From Comamonadaceae bacterium (GTDB taxonomy: Bacteria; Pseudomonadota; Gammaproteobacteria; Burkholderiales; Burkholderiaceae_C), in contig CANFLU010000012.1 of the NCBI GenBank assembly GCA_947447975.1, positions 1 through 56,934 of the forward strand: DNA of 56,934 nucleotides, given 5' to 3'. The notes beneath the pieces are model-generated. The model worked only from the letters and a program-made list of their open reading frames with translations. It had not been told where the DNA came from and did not search any database. A program made the position numbers and the translations under genes. Below, piece after piece: positions 30,005 to 38,511 of this stretch; the stretch's first letter is position 1; each line of letters begins with the position of its first letter.

Positions 30005-33000
30005 ATGGCATATGAATCAGAGTCGCTAAGTGGCGGCAACGGCAGCCCTAACGATGTTGCATCTGCGGCCAACTTGATCAGCGCGGGTGAATGGGTCACT
30101 GGCGCCTTGTCGACCTCGGGCGATGTGGACTACTTCAAGTTCACCGCTGCCGCAGGTTTGCTGACTTTGCAATTCAAGAGCAGTTTGCTGTCAAGTACAG
30201 CACGATGGCGCGCCGATTTACTCGATGCGAATGGCGATTTTTTGCGGACTTTGAGCAGCTCAGCCAGTGGCACACTGCTCGCCAAGCAAGGAACTAGCAA
30301 CACCCAGGTGATCATCAGCGGCTTGAGCGCTGCCCTGACGACCGGCAGTCAGTTCACCCTGAACTCGAGCGCGGCAGATACCACTATTTATACCGTGCTA
30401 TCGGTAGATGCAAAGTCGGGCGACACCAGCACCGTGACGGTGGATAAAGCGTTTGCCTCTACCAGCAATGTCTCGGTACTTTTTGACCCCGCGCAGATTT
30501 TGGCCAACGGTACCTTAACGTCCTTGCAAGCCCTGATTCCGCAAAACGGCACCTATTACATCAAGGTCAGTCCCTTGGCCTGGACAGATGCTGATTACGC
30601 CTTGCAAGTAAACCTGCAAGGCTCTGCGGAAACCTTCAACAACAATACCATCACCGATGCGCGAGACAATAACTCTCGCCTGCTTGCCGATGTGACGCAT
30701 CAAGGAGCCATAGACTCGTCCAGCGACGCAGATGTATGGTTGCTGACCACAGCCTTAGCGTCCACCTTTACCATCAATTTTGCTGCTGACACCAACTCCA
30801 CCAAGACCAAGTTCCATGTGAACATTTCGGTCTGGACTAAAGACGCAAATGGACTGGATGTATTGACCCCAGTTCAATCAGCAGGGGGGCTGGCTTTAGA
30901 TAGCCAAGTAGAGGGACAGCAGTCTTTCACCATTGATGCGAGCAAATACCCCCAGACCAATACATTTGTGGTTAAGGTCACCGCAGACAGCTTGAGTTCA
31001 GGCGTGGCCACCGGAGGCTACTCCCTCAAAGCCAGTGGTACGGGCTTGGATCTCAACGACAACCCGGTCATTAAAGTCGGCAGTTACACCTCGACGAATC
31101 CGCTGGATTTGTTGGATTTAACCTTAGGCGACAAGGCGGTGCGTACCTTTGCAAAAGACGTGGGGCAAACTGTGCAAAAGGTGGCCTTGAGCAGTTTGTT
31201 TACAGCTACGGATGCGGACAGCGGACAGACGCTGAGCTACAAGGTCTGGTTGGTGACCTCCTCTGGCAGCAACGCCGCTGGAACAATCAAACTGGAGCCC
31301 ACTTCGGCAACAGCCACCGCTTATACCAACGGCAGCGTAATGACGGCTGCCCAGTTGCAAACGGCCTATGTATATACGGGGTCTGTGCTGGGTGACCTGA
31401 CACTCAAAGTGATGGCCTTTGACAGTACTAATGCGGCGGACAACTCGGGTGTGAGTGCGCAGGTGCTGCAAACCTTGCGTGTTGTTTCAGATGCGGTGGG
31501 CGTGAACGTGACCACTGACAGCAACCTGAGTTTGACCGAAGGTGCAGGCAGCACGGATGCCAACTACCAAGAGTCCATTGGTATTTCTCTCAAAACAGCA
31601 CCAACGGCTGATGTGCAAGTGAACTTGGTGGACACGGGCAACCAGTTCGTGCTTTCCGCAAGAACGCTCACATTCACAACGGCCAATTACGCCACCGTAC
31701 AAACTGTGAATGTACAAGCCAACAACGATGGCAAAGTCGAAGGCAGTAACGTAGCCACGAGCCTGAGCTTCACGGTGGTCAGTACTGACACCTCCTACGA
31801 TGGCAATAGCATCAAACCTCTTTTGATTGCTATTTCTGACCCGAGCAACCACGCCCCCACAGGGGCCGCGATCGTGCCCACCACCTTGGTGACGCAAGGC
31901 ACATCTTTCACGGTAGATACCTCTACTTTGGCCGATGCGGATACTTTAGGTACTTTGCTGTATGCCTGGCAGCGCAGTGTGGACAATGGTGCGAATTGGA
32001 TAGACATCGCCGGTACGGCCACCGCGTCTTACAAACCAGTGTTAGCAGATGCAAATAACTTGCTCCGCGTCAAAGTAAGCTATTACGACGGTCTGGGTAA
32101 GTTGGAGACGGTGACTTCTAATACCACTAACGCGGTAGTCAAAGTCAACTCCGCGCCAACCTCGGTGGATGCCCAGTTGATGGTGTCTAAGATCGCCACC
32201 CGTACCTTTTCTTTGGCAGATTTTCCATTCGCCGACGTAGACACGGGTGATGCTTTGACTGCGGTGATGATTTACACGTTGCCGACGCAAGGAATTTTGA
32301 AGTTCAACGGCGCCTCTTTTGCGGTCGGCGATGGCTTCAAGGTTCTGCTCACGGAGCTTTCGCAGTTGGCGTACACGCCTGATGCCAAACAGACTGGCAA
32401 CTACGCCGACACGATCGGATTTGCCGTGATCGACACCAGCGGTCAGGCATCGCTGACCAAGACCTTGACACTGATGGTCAGCACCCCACCCACGTCTGCA
32501 AACGCGACGGTTACCGGCACCGAAGACACGGCAGTGCCGATCGCGTTGACCAATTTTGCTTTCGCCGACGCAGACAGCACCGATACCTTGCAAAGCGTGT
32601 CGATTAGTACGCTACCCACTTCAGGACAGTTGCGTTTAGGCAATGTCGCGGTCGCGGTCAACCAGGCCATTTCTGTTGCCGACCTCGCCGCGAACAAACT
32701 GGTGTACTCGCCAGCGCTCAATGCCAATGGCGATGCTGCGGCGAGTCTGAAATTCAAGGTGTTTGACGGCACGTTCTTGTCCACAGTTGACTACACCCTG
32801 ACCATTAACTTGAGTGCGGTGGATGATGCACCGACCTTTTCCAATGTGCCAACGACTGCGCAGTCGCGTAGCGCTGGGGTGGTGTTCTCACTGGACGATG
32901 TGACAGTGGCGGACGTGGACAGCGCCAACCTTTCTCTCACCCTGGTGGCCACCAATGGCAGCGTTCTGGGACTGACCGATGCCGACGCTAACGCGGCGGG

Positions 33001-33718
33001 CATACAGCTCAGTGGTACAGCGGCACAAATCAATACCGCATTGGCAAAAGCAAACTTTGTAGGTACTTCAGCGGGAAGCGCTGCGATTGGAATGACCCTT
33101 AAAGATGGCAGCAACACCGCCACCGCCAATTACCCAATCACCATAACTGCAGCAGTCAATGCAAGCGACACCGATGGTGACGGCATAGACAATAGCTTGG
33201 AAACGGGCGATGCCAATGGCGACGGCATTGCTGATGCGTACCAAAGCAATGTAGCCAGTAATGCCAAGCTGACCTTGGTGGCGCAGTCCACACTGGGTGT
33301 GCCTCCAGTAGACGCACAAACCAAGATCACCGGCCTGACCAATGTCACCGGTTTGGGGGCGATCACCCCGCCTGGCGGCATGACCCAACCCGGTGGCGTG
33401 CTTTCCTTTAATGCGCTGGTAAGCGCAGGTAAGGAGGAACATTTCAGTATATTGGTGGCGGCAAGTCTGGGCGTCAATGGCTATTGGCAGCAAAACAGCG
33501 CGGGTGCTTGGGTCAACCTCGCAACCGAAATTAATGGCGGAAGCGTCACCCAAATAGGGAACATGACAAGGCTTGATTTTGTGATCACCGATGGTGGCGC
33601 GTTTGACGCCGACCATGTCGCCAATGGCGTCATTGTGGACGTCGGCCTGGTGGGTCATTTAACTGCCAGCTTAGTGGGCATGCCCACCACCCTGCCCAAC
33701 CCTGATTTCTGGTTTTGA
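30005..33718 (+). CDS. Multidomain surface protein with choice-of-anchor U domain; putative type I substrate
   Basis: A 1237-residue protein with no signal peptide and no cysteine that I could find. Domains in order: two PPC-like beta domains (about 15-205 and 212-347), the first with an insert shared with the RTX giant; a cadherin-like domain (356-495); a Calx-beta-like domain (500-615); an Ig-like domain (618-720); three cadherin/VCBS-like domains (722-1055); a thrombospondin-3-type calcium segment (DTDGDGIDNS, near 1055); and a choice-of-anchor U-like domain (about 1092-1226, ending DADHVANGVIVDVG). It ends in PDFWF: an acidic residue plus hydrophobics, as at the tips of some type I substrates. 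It starts 41 bp after the RTX gene with an AAGGA site, so it is probably in the same operon and co-exported. It has no RTX repeats. Confidence 0.75.
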   Translation: MAYESESLSGGNGSPNDVASAANLISAGEWVTGALSTSGDVDYFKFTAAAGLLTLQFKSSLLSSTARWRADLLDANGDFLRTLSSSASGTLLAKQGTSNTQVIISGLSAALTTGSQFTLNSSAADTTIYTVLSVDAKSGDTSTVTVDKAFASTSNVSVLFDPAQILANGTLTSLQALIPQNGTYYIKVSPLAWTDADYALQVNLQGSAETFNNNTITDARDNNSRLLADVTHQGAIDSSSDADVWLLTTALASTFTINFAADTNSTKTKFHVNISVWTKDANGLDVLTPVQSAGGLALDSQVEGQQSFTIDASKYPQTNTFVVKVTADSLSSGVATGGYSLKASGTGLDLNDNPVIKVGSYTSTNPLDLLDLTLGDKAVRTFAKDVGQTVQKVALSSLFTATDADSGQTLSYKVWLVTSSGSNAAGTIKLEPTSATATAYTNGSVMTAAQLQTAYVYTGSVLGDLTLKVMAFDSTNAADNSGVSAQVLQTLRVVSDAVGVNVTTDSNLSLTEGAGSTDANYQESIGISLKTAPTADVQVNLVDTGNQFVLSARTLTFTTANYATVQTVNVQANNDGKVEGSNVATSLSFTVVSTDTSYDGNSIKPLLIAISDPSNHAPTGAAIVPTTLVTQGTSFTVDTSTLADADTLGTLLYAWQRSVDNGANWIDIAGTATASYKPVLADANNLLRVKVSYYDGLGKLETVTSNTTNAVVKVNSAPTSVDAQLMVSKIATRTFSLADFPFADVDTGDALTAVMIYTLPTQGILKFNGASFAVGDGFKVLLTELSQLAYTPDAKQTGNYADTIGFAVIDTSGQASLTKTLTLMVSTPPTSANATVTGTEDTAVPIALTNFAFADADSTDTLQSVSISTLPTSGQLRLGNVAVAVNQAISVADLAANKLVYSPALNANGDAAASLKFKVFDGTFLSTVDYTLTINLSAVDDAPTFSNVPTTAQSRSAGVVFSLDDVTVADVDSANLSLTLVATNGSVLGLTDADANAAGIQLSGTAAQINTALAKANFVGTSAGSAAIGMTLKDGSNTATANYPITITAAVNASDTDGDGIDNSLETGDANGDGIADAYQSNVASNAKLTLVAQSTLGVPPVDAQTKITGLTNVTGLGAITPPGGMTQPGGVLSFNALVSAGKEEHFSILVAASLGVNGYWQQNSAGAWVNLATEINGGSVTQIGNMTRLDFVITDGGAFDADHVANGVIVDVGLVGHLTASLVGMPTTLPNPDFWF

Positions 33719-33740
33719 ATCATTTCAAAGAACACTGCTT

Positions 33741-35339
33741 ATGAAGAAACTACATATTGGACGCGCGCTAACTCTTTGGAGTGTGGCTTGCTTGGTGGCG
33801 TGTGGAGGTGGAGGTGGCGGCAGCTCGCCCGCTGCGCCGGCAGACCCAGGCGGGAGCACTGGTCCGATTACGCTCAATGGAGTGGCTTTGAAGGGCCCAC
33901 TCAATGGAGCGCTTGCCTGCGCAGACGCCAATGGAAATGGTCTCTGCGACGATGGCGCGACCAACCAAGTGCGCACCAACCCAGACGGCGGCTTCACATT
34001 GAGCCTGGCCCAGCCAGTAGCACTTTTGGTGGTAACTGACGCCAAGACTACGGACGACCGTGGCAATACGATGACCGCCGGAACCGTACTCAAAGCGCCG
34101 GCTGGCTCGACGGTAGTGTCCCTAGCCACCACCATGATTGCTGCAGGTGCGACCAATGACCAAGTGGCCATTGCGCTCGGATATACCGGTGCGCTACCCG
34201 ACTTCAAAACATTTAACCCATTTAAAACAGGTAGCAGCAATACGGACCAATATAAGTTCGAAACGGTTGCCATGCAGGTCTACACCGCAATATCCGCCAT
34301 TGCGGCGGGTGCGAGCAGCACAGGGGCCAGCAGCAGCGCTGCGTTTGACAGCGCAATGAAAGCGATAGCCGAAAGAGCCAAATCTGCCACTTCAAGCATG
34401 AACCTATCCGACCCTGGCGAAATCGATCTGCTCGCTGGCATGACAAAATCCAATATGGTGGGCGTAGCAGGTTTTGATGCCACCAAGTTTGAAGCTGCGC
34501 GCGCCGACATAAAAGCCGCCGTGGCTAATATGAATACCAAAATTCGGTCTACCACAGCCGAAAATTTCAAATCAGCAGACACCAGCAGCCTATATGCGGT
34601 TGCCACAAAAAACATGGGCGAGCAGGTGGCCAGTAGAGTGAAAGACAGTATTCCTATGGCTTTGGCCGACACGGCCAACATCGACGCGGTAATAGCAGAG
34701 CAAAAGCAAGCCGCTTCCACCACACTAGCCAAAATCAGCGATATGACAGGTTTTTGGGAAGGCACATTGGGAGACACTACTGCCAGTGCGGTAGTGCTCG
34801 ATGATGGCGTCGCATGGGTAGTGGTCAATGGCACGGTGCCGCGCATCATCAAAAACGCCCTAGCGGTCAACGGTGGCATTTTGAGCGGAACTGGTCTGGG
34901 CTATACCGTGGGCGCGGAAACTACATCCCCTGTGACCATGACAGCCGGACTGTATAGCCTCAAGCTTAAAGGCTTTTTATTGGGCGCTAAGCGGGAGGTC
35001 TTTGATTTCAATGCAGCCAACACCAGCGTGTATACCAAGCCTGCCACCTTCACCAGTTTTGCCAAAACCTGGATCGGCGTGAACTCGGGGCTCACCATGG
35101 CTTGGACTTTTTCTGCATCGGGTGCACTTACTGGTTCAAGTGTGACCACGGGTTGCAGTTACACGGGTCAATTGACATTGCGCAGCGAAGCCAAAGCTAT
35201 AGTCGACGCCCAGGTCGTGGAGACTTGCCCGGGCGAGTCAGCCGCGGTGACCTACAAGGGTATTGCGTATATAAATAAAGACAGTAAAGCTGTATTTACC
35301 TTGTTGTCCGCTAGAGGGCCCGTACTGTTGCGCTTTTGA
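33741..35339 (+). CDS. Outer-membrane lipoprotein, function unknown
   Basis: A 532-residue lipoprotein. The lipobox LVAC puts the acylated cysteine at residue 21, followed by a run of six glycines; Gly at +2 predicts outer-membrane sorting. An early small domain (about 40-110) reads like the surface-lipoprotein module 'variable-sugar/structural repeat with dNGNGxcD' and holds CADANGNGLCDDG, which may bind calcium and form a disulphide. The middle is alpha-helical and rich in Ala, Ser and Lys (about 160-340), and the last 200 residues are beta-rich. I do not recognise the whole protein. It lies 22 bp after the partner gene, so it may hold the secreted proteins at the surface; that is inference from position. 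Confidence 0.75.
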   Translation: MKKLHIGRALTLWSVACLVACGGGGGGSSPAAPADPGGSTGPITLNGVALKGPLNGALACADANGNGLCDDGATNQVRTNPDGGFTLSLAQPVALLVVTDAKTTDDRGNTMTAGTVLKAPAGSTVVSLATTMIAAGATNDQVAIALGYTGALPDFKTFNPFKTGSSNTDQYKFETVAMQVYTAISAIAAGASSTGASSSAAFDSAMKAIAERAKSATSSMNLSDPGEIDLLAGMTKSNMVGVAGFDATKFEAARADIKAAVANMNTKIRSTTAENFKSADTSSLYAVATKNMGEQVASRVKDSIPMALADTANIDAVIAEQKQAASTTLAKISDMTGFWEGTLGDTTASAVVLDDGVAWVVVNGTVPRIIKNALAVNGGILSGTGLGYTVGAETTSPVTMTAGLYSLKLKGFLLGAKREVFDFNAANTSVYTKPATFTSFAKTWIGVNSGLTMAWTFSASGALTGSSVTTGCSYTGQLTLRSEAKAIVDAQVVETCPGESAAVTYKGIAYINKDSKAVFTLLSARGPVLLRF

Positions 35340-35357
35340 TGGTGCCTGAGGCGGCAC

Positions 35358-36575
35358 ATGAATTACCTGTTTGTTCACCAGAATTTTCCTGGTCAGTTTC
35401 TGCATGTGGCACACGCCTTGGCTCGTCAGCCACAGCACCGCGTTGTATGTCTGGGTGACGCCGCCAACCTCAAAGGTAGGTCTGTTGTACACCCGAACAT
35501 TGAGTTGCATGCCTACCAGGCTCCCCAACAATCCTCTGAAAGCACGCACCACTATTTGACTGGGTTTGAAGCGCAAATTCGACGGGGTCAAAATGTCGCT
35601 CAAACTTTGTTGGGCTTGAAGAAAAAGGGCTTTGAACCAGATGTAGTGGTCGCTCACCCGGGCTGGGGTGAGGCTTTGTTTTTGCGAGATGTATTCCCTC
35701 AGGCCAAACACATACAGTACTTTGAGTTTTTTTATAGTAACCAAGGTTCCGATGTCAATTTTGACCCGGAGTTCACTTCTAGATTTGATGATGAGCTCAA
35801 ACTGCGCATCCGCAACAGCGCACAACTTCATGCGCTGCAAGCCTGTGATGTGGGCGTGTCGCCTACCCTCTGGCAACGTCATCAATACCCGAGAGAATTT
35901 ACCAGCAAGATTGAGGTTTTGCACGAGGGGGTAGACACGGTCAAGGTCTGCCCCAAGCCCGATGCCACATTCCACGTGGGACCGTTCGTGTTTAAGGGCG
36001 GGCAGGAAATCGTCACCTATGTGGCGCGCAACTTAGAACCCTACCGTGGGTTTCATGTGCTCATGCGCAGCCTGCCTAAACTGTTGGCCGAGCGACCCAA
36101 AGCGCATGTGCTGGTGGTGGGCGGCGATGATGTGAGCTATGGACGACGACTGCCAGACGGGCAAACCTATCGCGAAAAGTACTGCCAACAAATTCAAAAC
36201 GATGTGGATTGGAGTCGCGTGCACTTTTTAGGGAAACTCCCGTATCGTCACTACCTGCAAGCGCTTCAGGTATCGGCCGTCCATGTTTACTTAACCTACC
36301 CTTTCGTGCTGTCTTGGTCACTGCTAGAGGCCATGTCGGCGGGATGCGCTGTCGTAGCATCGAACACGGCGCCCGTTGCCGAGGTCATTGAAGACCGGCA
36401 ACAGGGGCTATTGTTTGATTTTTTTGACGCAGAGGCCATGGTGTCGCGGGTGTGCGAGGTACTAACCTACCCTGAACGTTTCACCGCTATGCGCCAGCAA
36501 GCACGTGAAGCCATCGTCAAACGCTTTGATTTACACGCCGTGTGTTTGCCACAATGGTTGGCCTTGATGCGCTAA
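35358..36575 (+). CDS. Glycosyltransferase, GT4/GT-B type
   Basis: A 405-residue GT-B-fold glycosyltransferase. The N-terminal half starts MNYLFVHQNFPGQF, a common opening for one GT4 subgroup. The C-terminal nucleotide-sugar half contains KIEVLHEGVDT and the family motif LLEAMSAGCAVVAS ... EVIEDRQQG near residues 330-355. There are no membrane segments, so it acts at the cytoplasmic face. It lies 18 bp after the lipoprotein gene, so it probably belongs to the same operon. It might glycosylate a surface protein before export or help build a polysaccharide bound by the RTX protein; neither can be told from sequence. Confidence 0.85.
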   Translation: MNYLFVHQNFPGQFLHVAHALARQPQHRVVCLGDAANLKGRSVVHPNIELHAYQAPQQSSESTHHYLTGFEAQIRRGQNVAQTLLGLKKKGFEPDVVVAHPGWGEALFLRDVFPQAKHIQYFEFFYSNQGSDVNFDPEFTSRFDDELKLRIRNSAQLHALQACDVGVSPTLWQRHQYPREFTSKIEVLHEGVDTVKVCPKPDATFHVGPFVFKGGQEIVTYVARNLEPYRGFHVLMRSLPKLLAERPKAHVLVVGGDDVSYGRRLPDGQTYREKYCQQIQNDVDWSRVHFLGKLPYRHYLQALQVSAVHVYLTYPFVLSWSLLEAMSAGCAVVASNTAPVAEVIEDRQQGLLFDFFDAEAMVSRVCEVLTYPERFTAMRQQAREAIVKRFDLHAVCLPQWLALMR

Positions 36576-36792
36576 TGCCTTGCTCTCAATGGCACAGACG
36601 CACCATGCACTTAGAACGCATCATCATTTTTGAGTGGATTGCTAAACATCAATGACCCACTACTACTTTTCTCCGATCGGCGCTTTTATTTATTAAATAT
36701 TTTTGCATTACTAATTATTAATTGGATAAATATATTGCGCGAATCTGATCGCTAGTTTATTTAAATAATATTCGCCGTATGATGCTCCCTGA
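36576..36792. promoter_or_regulatory. AT-rich spacer, likely promoter of the secretion genes
   Basis: A 217-bp gap that turns very AT-rich from about 36680 (TTTATTTATTAAATATTTTTG and similar), like the spacer before the RTX gene. A TAATAT hexamer just before the first ABC gene could be a -10, but its -35 is poor. It suggests that the secretion genes have their own promoter, possibly under the same silencing as the RTX operon. Confidence 0.4.
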
Positions 36793-38511
36793 ATGCAGAA
36801 AATACCTTCACCATCCTGGATTTCACACACGCTGCTACAGCTAGCACCTGACTTGCGGCGTGTCATGTATTTCGGTGCCTTGACAAACTTACTGGCACTG
36901 ATGCCAAGCGTCTATATGCTGGAGGTATATGGCCGCGTAGTGAGTAGTCGCAGCCATATCACGCTTGGAATGTTTACCCTGCTGGTTATTGCGGCCTATA
37001 TATGGCTTGAAGTCTTGGAATGGTTACGTTCTGAAATGCTGCGCCAGACAGCCGCACAATTGGATAGCAAAATAGCTCCTGTCCTGTTTGGGAAACTTTT
37101 TGACGCACACTTGCTGCGCCAGGGTACCCGCCACGCTGGCGCCAATCAGGACTGGGCGCTGCTGCGCAGTTTCCTGGCCTCACCCGCTATGGTTGCCGCC
37201 TTAGACGTTCCTTATGCCTTGGCAGTTATTCTTATTTTGTTCCTTATAAATCCCTGGTTAGGCTTTGCATCCGTTTGTGTAGCCGCTTTATTGGCGCTTG
37301 TGGGCTGGTTAACCGACATGGGCATTCGTGGACATTTGGCTGAGGCTGCGCGTAAGTCAGGCTTAGCACAAAATTTTGCCGTCGGCGCCATGCGGCAAAG
37401 CGAAGTAATCACAGCTATGGGAATGCAAGGCGATCTGTATGCTATCTGGAAAGAAAAGCAAGATGCCTTTCTCTTGGCGCAGGCCAGGGCGTCCGACCAC
37501 GCGGGGTCCGGGGCCGCCGCCTCTAAGTTTATTCAGACATTGCAAGCTTCTTTAATGCTAGGTCTAGGCTGCTGGTTAACACTCAACGGAAGCCTGGAAC
37601 CCAGCGGCAGCATGATGATTGTCGGATCGATTTTGGGCGGACGTGCCATCGCGCCGATTAGCCAAATCATTGCCCAATGGCGGCAAGTAGCACAGGCAAA
37701 GGGCGCCTGGGGGCGCCTGGACGAATTAATTGGACCCCATATAAACAGGCAAGTTCCTATGCCACTGCCGGCGCCTAGCGGCGCGTTGACCGTTCAATCC
37801 CTCACTGTCAACGCGCCTGGCACGCAGCACACACTGTTGCGAGGCATCCAATTCCATCTCAATCCGGGCGAAATGGTGGCGGTACTAGGCGCATCGGGCG
37901 CCGGCAAAACTTGTTTGAGCCGCGCATTGGTGGGCATCTGGGCTGCCGCCAGCGGCAAGGTCCGCCTTGATGGTGCTGACGTATTTGCCTGGGACAAAGC
38001 GCAACTAGGCCCCTCGGTAGGTTACTTACCACAAGGCATCGAACTCTTTGACGGAACACTGGCCGACAACATTGGCCGCTTTGGCGCTACCGATAGCACC
38101 AAATTACGTGCTGCGACACAGGCAGTAGGCTTAGACAATTTCATCGCCGGCCTGCCCAATGGCTATGAGACAGCGGTGGGTATGGATGGCGCGAATTTAT
38201 CTGGCGGTATCCGTCAACGCATAGGACTGGCCCGCGCCTTGTATGGGGACCCTGCCCTACTGGTACTGGACGAACCTAATTCAAGCTTGGACGGCGACGG
38301 CGACAAATGCTTAATGGACGCTCTTGCAAATGCCAAAGCGCGCGGTGCTGCATTGGTAGTCGTCACTCACCGTCCCCAAATTCTGGAACTTGCAGACAAA
38401 TTGCTGATTTTGCGTGATGGGCAGATGCAGGCTTTTGGCCCGAGAGATCAAGTGGTAGCAGCTTTGAAACAAGCGATTGCCAAACCGCGCTCCGGTGAAG
38501 TTACACAATGA
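36793..38511 (+). CDS. Type I secretion ABC permease/ATPase (PrtD-like), first copy
   Basis: A 572-residue fused transmembrane-ATPase half-transporter of the PrtD/AprD kind, without the C39-like domain seen in HlyB relatives. Six membrane segments lie in about residues 20-310. The cassette has Walker A GASGAGKTC, Q-loop GYLPQGIEL, signature LSGGIRQR (Ile where Gln is normal), Walker B LLVLDEPNSSLD with catalytic Glu, and H-loop VVVTHRPQ. All catalytic residues are present. Its stop overlaps the start of the second ABC gene by 4 bp (ATGA), implying equal translation of the two. Confidence 0.93.
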   Translation: MQKIPSPSWISHTLLQLAPDLRRVMYFGALTNLLALMPSVYMLEVYGRVVSSRSHITLGMFTLLVIAAYIWLEVLEWLRSEMLRQTAAQLDSKIAPVLFGKLFDAHLLRQGTRHAGANQDWALLRSFLASPAMVAALDVPYALAVILILFLINPWLGFASVCVAALLALVGWLTDMGIRGHLAEAARKSGLAQNFAVGAMRQSEVITAMGMQGDLYAIWKEKQDAFLLAQARASDHAGSGAAASKFIQTLQASLMLGLGCWLTLNGSLEPSGSMMIVGSILGGRAIAPISQIIAQWRQVAQAKGAWGRLDELIGPHINRQVPMPLPAPSGALTVQSLTVNAPGTQHTLLRGIQFHLNPGEMVAVLGASGAGKTCLSRALVGIWAAASGKVRLDGADVFAWDKAQLGPSVGYLPQGIELFDGTLADNIGRFGATDSTKLRAATQAVGLDNFIAGLPNGYETAVGMDGANLSGGIRQRIGLARALYGDPALLVLDEPNSSLDGDGDKCLMDALANAKARGAALVVVTHRPQILELADKLLILRDGQMQAFGPRDQVVAALKQAIAKPRSGEVTQ

